Shown here: in pieces, positions 62,007 to 64,000 of the stretch | Position numbering within the stretch: position 1 is the first letter of the stretch | Layout: every line of letters starts with the position of its first letter | From: Microbacterium sp. STN6 | GTDB lineage: Bacteria > Actinomycetota > Actinomycetes > Actinomycetales > Microbacteriaceae | Assembly (NCBI RefSeq): GCF_026410545.1 | Contig: NZ_JAPMIT010000001.1 | Coordinates: 1,054,001 to 1,118,000 of the forward strand | Length of the DNA: 64,000 bases | Direction: 5' to 3' | The notes under the pieces: generated by a model | What the model was told of the DNA's origin: nothing | Seen by the model: only the letters and a program-made list of their open reading frames with translations | The model's database searches: none | Translations under genes and position numbers: made by a program

Positions 62007-62441
62007 ATGAAGGTGGAGATGTTCGAAGGCGACGTGGATGCGCTCGAGTATGTGCGGGAACGCGGCGTCGGCGCCCTGGCCGACAAGATGGGCATCGAGT
62101 TCATCGAATTCACCATTGAACGCTCCGTCGCCCGCATGCCGGTCGAGGGCAATACCCAGCCGGCGAACCTGCTGCACGGCGGCGCGTATGTGGTGCTCGG
62201 CGAGTCCCTCGGCTCGATGGCGGCCAACCTGCACGCGGGGCCAGGCAAGCTCGCGGTCGGCATCGAGATCAACGCCACGCACACCCGGTCGGCCACCAGC
62301 GGCTACGTCACCGGCGTCTGCACGCCCGTACACCTCGGCCGCACGCTGACCACGCACGAGGTCGCCGTCACCGACGATCAGGGCAGGCGCTGCTCGACGA
62401 TCCGCATCACGAATTTCATCAAGGACATGCCGGGCCGCTAG
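62007..62441 (+). CDS. PaaI-type hotdog thioesterase
   Basis: 144 aa single hotdog domain. NLLHGGAYVVLGESLGS near residue 55 carries the PaaI-type active-site region, and VGIEINATHTRSA follows. Probably hydrolyses an aromatic or small acyl-CoA (for instance in menaquinone synthesis), but the substrate is not certain. ATG 62007 is used; ATG 62019, just behind GGTGGAG, is an alternative. Divergent from polA. Confidence 0.85.
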   Translation: MKVEMFEGDVDALEYVRERGVGALADKMGIEFIEFTIERSVARMPVEGNTQPANLLHGGAYVVLGESLGSMAANLHAGPGKLAVGIEINATHTRSATSGYVTGVCTPVHLGRTLTTHEVAVTDDQGRRCSTIRITNFIKDMPGR

Positions 62442-62452
62442 CCCGGCTCACG

Positions 62453-63061
62453 CTAGGACTTCTTGGGCGAAAGCTGCTCGATGATCGCCTGCGCGACATC
62501 GTGCATGGTGAGTCGGCGGTCCATCGACGCCTTCTGGATCCAGCGGAACGCCTCCGGCTCACTCAGCCCCATCTTCTCGTTGAGCAGGCCCTTGGCGCGG
62601 TCGACGAGTTTGCGGGTCTCGAAGCGCTCCACCATGTCGGTGACCTCTGCCTCGAGGGCGATGATCTGGGCGTAGCGGGCCAGAGCGATCTCGATCGCGG
62701 GCAGCAGGTCGTTCGGCGTGAACGGCTTGACGACGTACGCGAGGGCGCCCGCCTCGGTGGCGCGCTCGACGAGTTCCTTCTGGCTGAATGCCGTGAGAAG
62801 TACGACGGGGGCGATGTGCGCCTTCGAGAGGCGCTCGGCCGCCGAGATGCCGTCGAGCTGCGGCATCTTCACGTCCATGATCACCAGGTCGGGGCGCAGC
62901 TCGGTGGCGAGTGCCACGGCCGTCTCGCCGTCGCCGGCCTCGCCGACGACCTCGAAGCCGTTGTCGCGCAGGATCTCGACGATGTCGAGTCTGATCAGCG
63001 ATTCGTCTTCGGCGACGACGACTCGGCGGGGAACTGCGGGGGCGTTTTCCTGGTCACTCAC
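62453..63061 (-). CDS. ANTAR domain response regulator, PdtaR-like
   Basis: 202 aa. A receiver domain (acidic AEDESLIR, phospho-acceptor Asp in LVIMDVKMPQ, conserved Lys in VVKPF) followed by an ANTAR RNA-binding domain (FETRKLVDRAKGLLNEK... EAFRWIQKASMD). It acts as an antiterminator after phosphorylation; the Mycobacterium PdtaR (Rv1626) is the nearest well-studied relative. No histidine kinase is adjacent. I use GTG 63061, six bases after a TAGGCT -10 box; TTG 63067 would add two residues. Confidence 0.9.
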   Translation of the reverse strand: MSDQENAPAVPRRVVVAEDESLIRLDIVEILRDNGFEVVGEAGDGETAVALATELRPDLVIMDVKMPQLDGISAAERLSKAHIAPVVLLTAFSQKELVERATEAGALAYVVKPFTPNDLLPAIEIALARYAQIIALEAEVTDMVERFETRKLVDRAKGLLNEKMGLSEPEAFRWIQKASMDRRLTMHDVAQAIIEQLSPKKS

Positions 63062-63067
63062 GATCAA

Positions 63068-63073
63068 AGCCTA
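63068..63073 (-). promoter_or_regulatory. Leaderless -10 box for the ANTAR regulator
   Basis: TAGGCT on the minus strand, six bases before GTG 63061; same hexamer as for polA. Confidence 0.4.
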
Positions 63074-63099
63074 CGGTATCCTGAGTCTCGTTGTTGTGC

Positions 63100-63182
63100 G
63101 CCGGTGTGGCGGAATGGCAGACGCGGAGCACTCAAAATGCTTTGTCCGAGAGGGCGTGTGGGTTCGAATCCCACCACCGGCA
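63100..63182 (+). tRNA. tRNA-Leu (anticodon CAA)
   Basis: 83-base class II tRNA. Acceptor stem GCCGGTG pairs with CACCGGC, discriminator A; the anticodon loop CTCAAAA gives CAA (reads UUG); a long variable arm with TCCGAGAGGGCG follows, and GGTTCGAATCC is the T-arm. The 3' CCA is not encoded. Confidence 0.95.
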
Positions 63183-63218
63183 CGCGCGGCATCGATGCGG
63201 CAGACGATGTGATCTGCA

Positions 63219-64000
63219 CTACTGCTGGTCGACGAGCGTGGCCTGAAGCGACAGCGACTTCTTTCCGCGCACATCTGTGATCGTCACGGTGTGCCCCACC
63301 TTCGCCGCGCGCACCGCCGCCACCAGATCGAGCACGGTGTGCACGTTCCGATCCCCCACCTTCGTGATGATGTCGCCCGGTTTGATGCCGGCGCTCGCGG
63401 CGGGGCTGCCATCCTGAACCTGAATCACCAGGGCGCCCTCGGTCTTCGACAGCTCGAGCTGGTCCGCGAGCTGGGGCGTGATGTCGCGGCAGACGACGCC
63501 GAGGAACGCGTGGCTCGCCTTGCCGCTCTTCAGGAGCTGGTCGGCGACGTCGGTCACGGTCGTCGACGGGGTCACGAAGCCGATCGCGACGGCACCCGAA
63601 CTCGGGGGCAGGTACGCCTCGGAGAGGCCGACGACCTGCGCCTGCCCGTTGACGACCGCGCCACCGGAGTTGCCTGGCGAGATCGGCGCATCCGTCTGAA
63701 TGAGGTCGATGAGGCCCTGCGGCGACTGGCTCGAGGCGGGCATGTTGCGGTGCAGGCCCGAGATGATGCCCGCCGTGACCGTCTCGTCGAGGCCGAGCGG
63801 GCTGCCGAGCACGATCGCGAGCTCCCCCACCTCGGGCTCGCTCTTCGCGAAGGTGGCCGCGGGAAGGCCCTTCCGCTTCGCCTTGATGACGGCCACGTCG
63901 GTCGTGTCATCGACCGCGATCACCGAGGCCTGCGCCTGCGCGCCGTCGGCGAACTGCACCTGCACGGTGTCGAAGGGCCGCTTCTGCTCGTTCTCCACCA
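63219..64000 (-). CDS. HtrA/DegP-type serine protease with PDZ domain, truncated by window edge
   Basis: C-terminal about 260 residues; the N-terminus, including any membrane anchor and the catalytic His, lies beyond the right edge. Visible are the region of the catalytic Asp (DTTDVAVIKAK), the serine motif GNSGGAVV, and a C-terminal PDZ domain (KTEGALVIQVQDGSPAASAGIKPGD, in parts). Such trypsin-like proteases degrade or refold damaged envelope proteins. The Met codon at 63998 is probably internal and not the start. Confidence 0.9.
   Translation of the reverse strand, partial: VENEQKRPFDTVQVQFADGAQAQASVIAVDDTTDVAVIKAKRKGLPAATFAKSEPEVGELAIVLGSPLGLDETVTAGIISGLHRNMPASSQSPQGLIDLIQTDAPISPGNSGGAVVNGQAQVVGLSEAYLPPSSGAVAIGFVTPSTTVTDVADQLLKSGKASHAFLGVVCRDITPQLADQLELSKTEGALVIQVQDGSPAASAGIKPGDIITKVGDRNVHTVLDLVAAVRAAKVGHTVTITDVRGKKSLSLQATLVDQQ

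Overview
The window is high-GC, densely coded actinobacterial chromosome. Several things point to the Actinomycetota and most likely the family Microbacteriaceae: RbpA, OpcA, WhiA, an ANTAR response regulator, heme A synthase next to a suf operon, the order ctaB-tkt-tal-pgi-zwf-opcA-pgl, many GTG/TTG starts, and frequent leaderless starts behind TANNNT -10 boxes. The genus cannot be fixed from sequence alone. Almost everything is core metabolism and DNA repair. No transposase, integrase, phage gene, CRISPR array or rRNA was seen.

Layout. 1-6.1 kb: assimilatory sulfate activation (cysQ-cysD-cysN on the minus strand; a TauE/SafE permease and an unusual APS kinase fused to a degenerate sulfurylase-like domain on the plus strand), then fabG. 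6.2-11.1 kb: a DUF3099 protein, a small Cys/His protein, SURF1, an ABC-F ATPase and an MHS-type transporter. 11.2-15.2 kb: the Fe-S assembly operon sufB-sufD-Rieske-sufC-sufT, without sufS or sufU in the operon. 15.5-18.2 kb: ctaA and ctaB for heme A (aa3-type oxidase) with a GNAT enzyme between them. 18.5-26.7 kb: a plus-strand pentose-phosphate operon. 26.7-38.1 kb: a minus-strand block read as uvrA-uvrC-rapZ-whiA-sodA-gapA-pgk-tpiA-secG-rbpA. 38.4-42.5 kb: a MoxR/DUF58/DUF4129 operon. 42.6-44.2 kb: a lower-GC insert holding PadR and HAAS genes. 44.2-46.3 kb: uvrB. 46.3-52.6 kb: cytochrome bd operon cydA-cydB-cydDC (fused exporter). 52.7-54.0 kb: a BlaI-like repressor and M56 peptidase. 54.0-64 kb: MOSC, coaE, rpsA, OsmC, DUF885 peptidase, polA, thioesterase, ANTAR regulator, tRNA-Leu(CAA) and a truncated HtrA protease.

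Two places deserve most attention. First, the last 17 codons and stop of uvrB are present twice in direct orientation (42588-42643 and 44247-44302), differing only by synonymous changes, and they bracket the low-GC PadR/HAAS insert. This looks like an acquisition at the 3' end of uvrB, although no recombinase is present. Second, three evenly spaced TTCTAC-N5-GTAGAA dyads lie between cydA and a divergent blaI-like gene, with a leaderless -10 box inside one of them. This suggests that a BlaI/M56 sensor pair controls the cytochrome bd operon.

A smaller theme is repeated short tandem repeats (13-18 bp) at gene ends, in protein linkers and in intergenic gaps. Starts were chosen by ribosome-binding site, overlap with the upstream gene, or leaderless -10 spacing; uncertain ones are noted. 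The only gene-free stretch above 300 bases is 18215-18523, the ctaB/tkt divergent promoter region.
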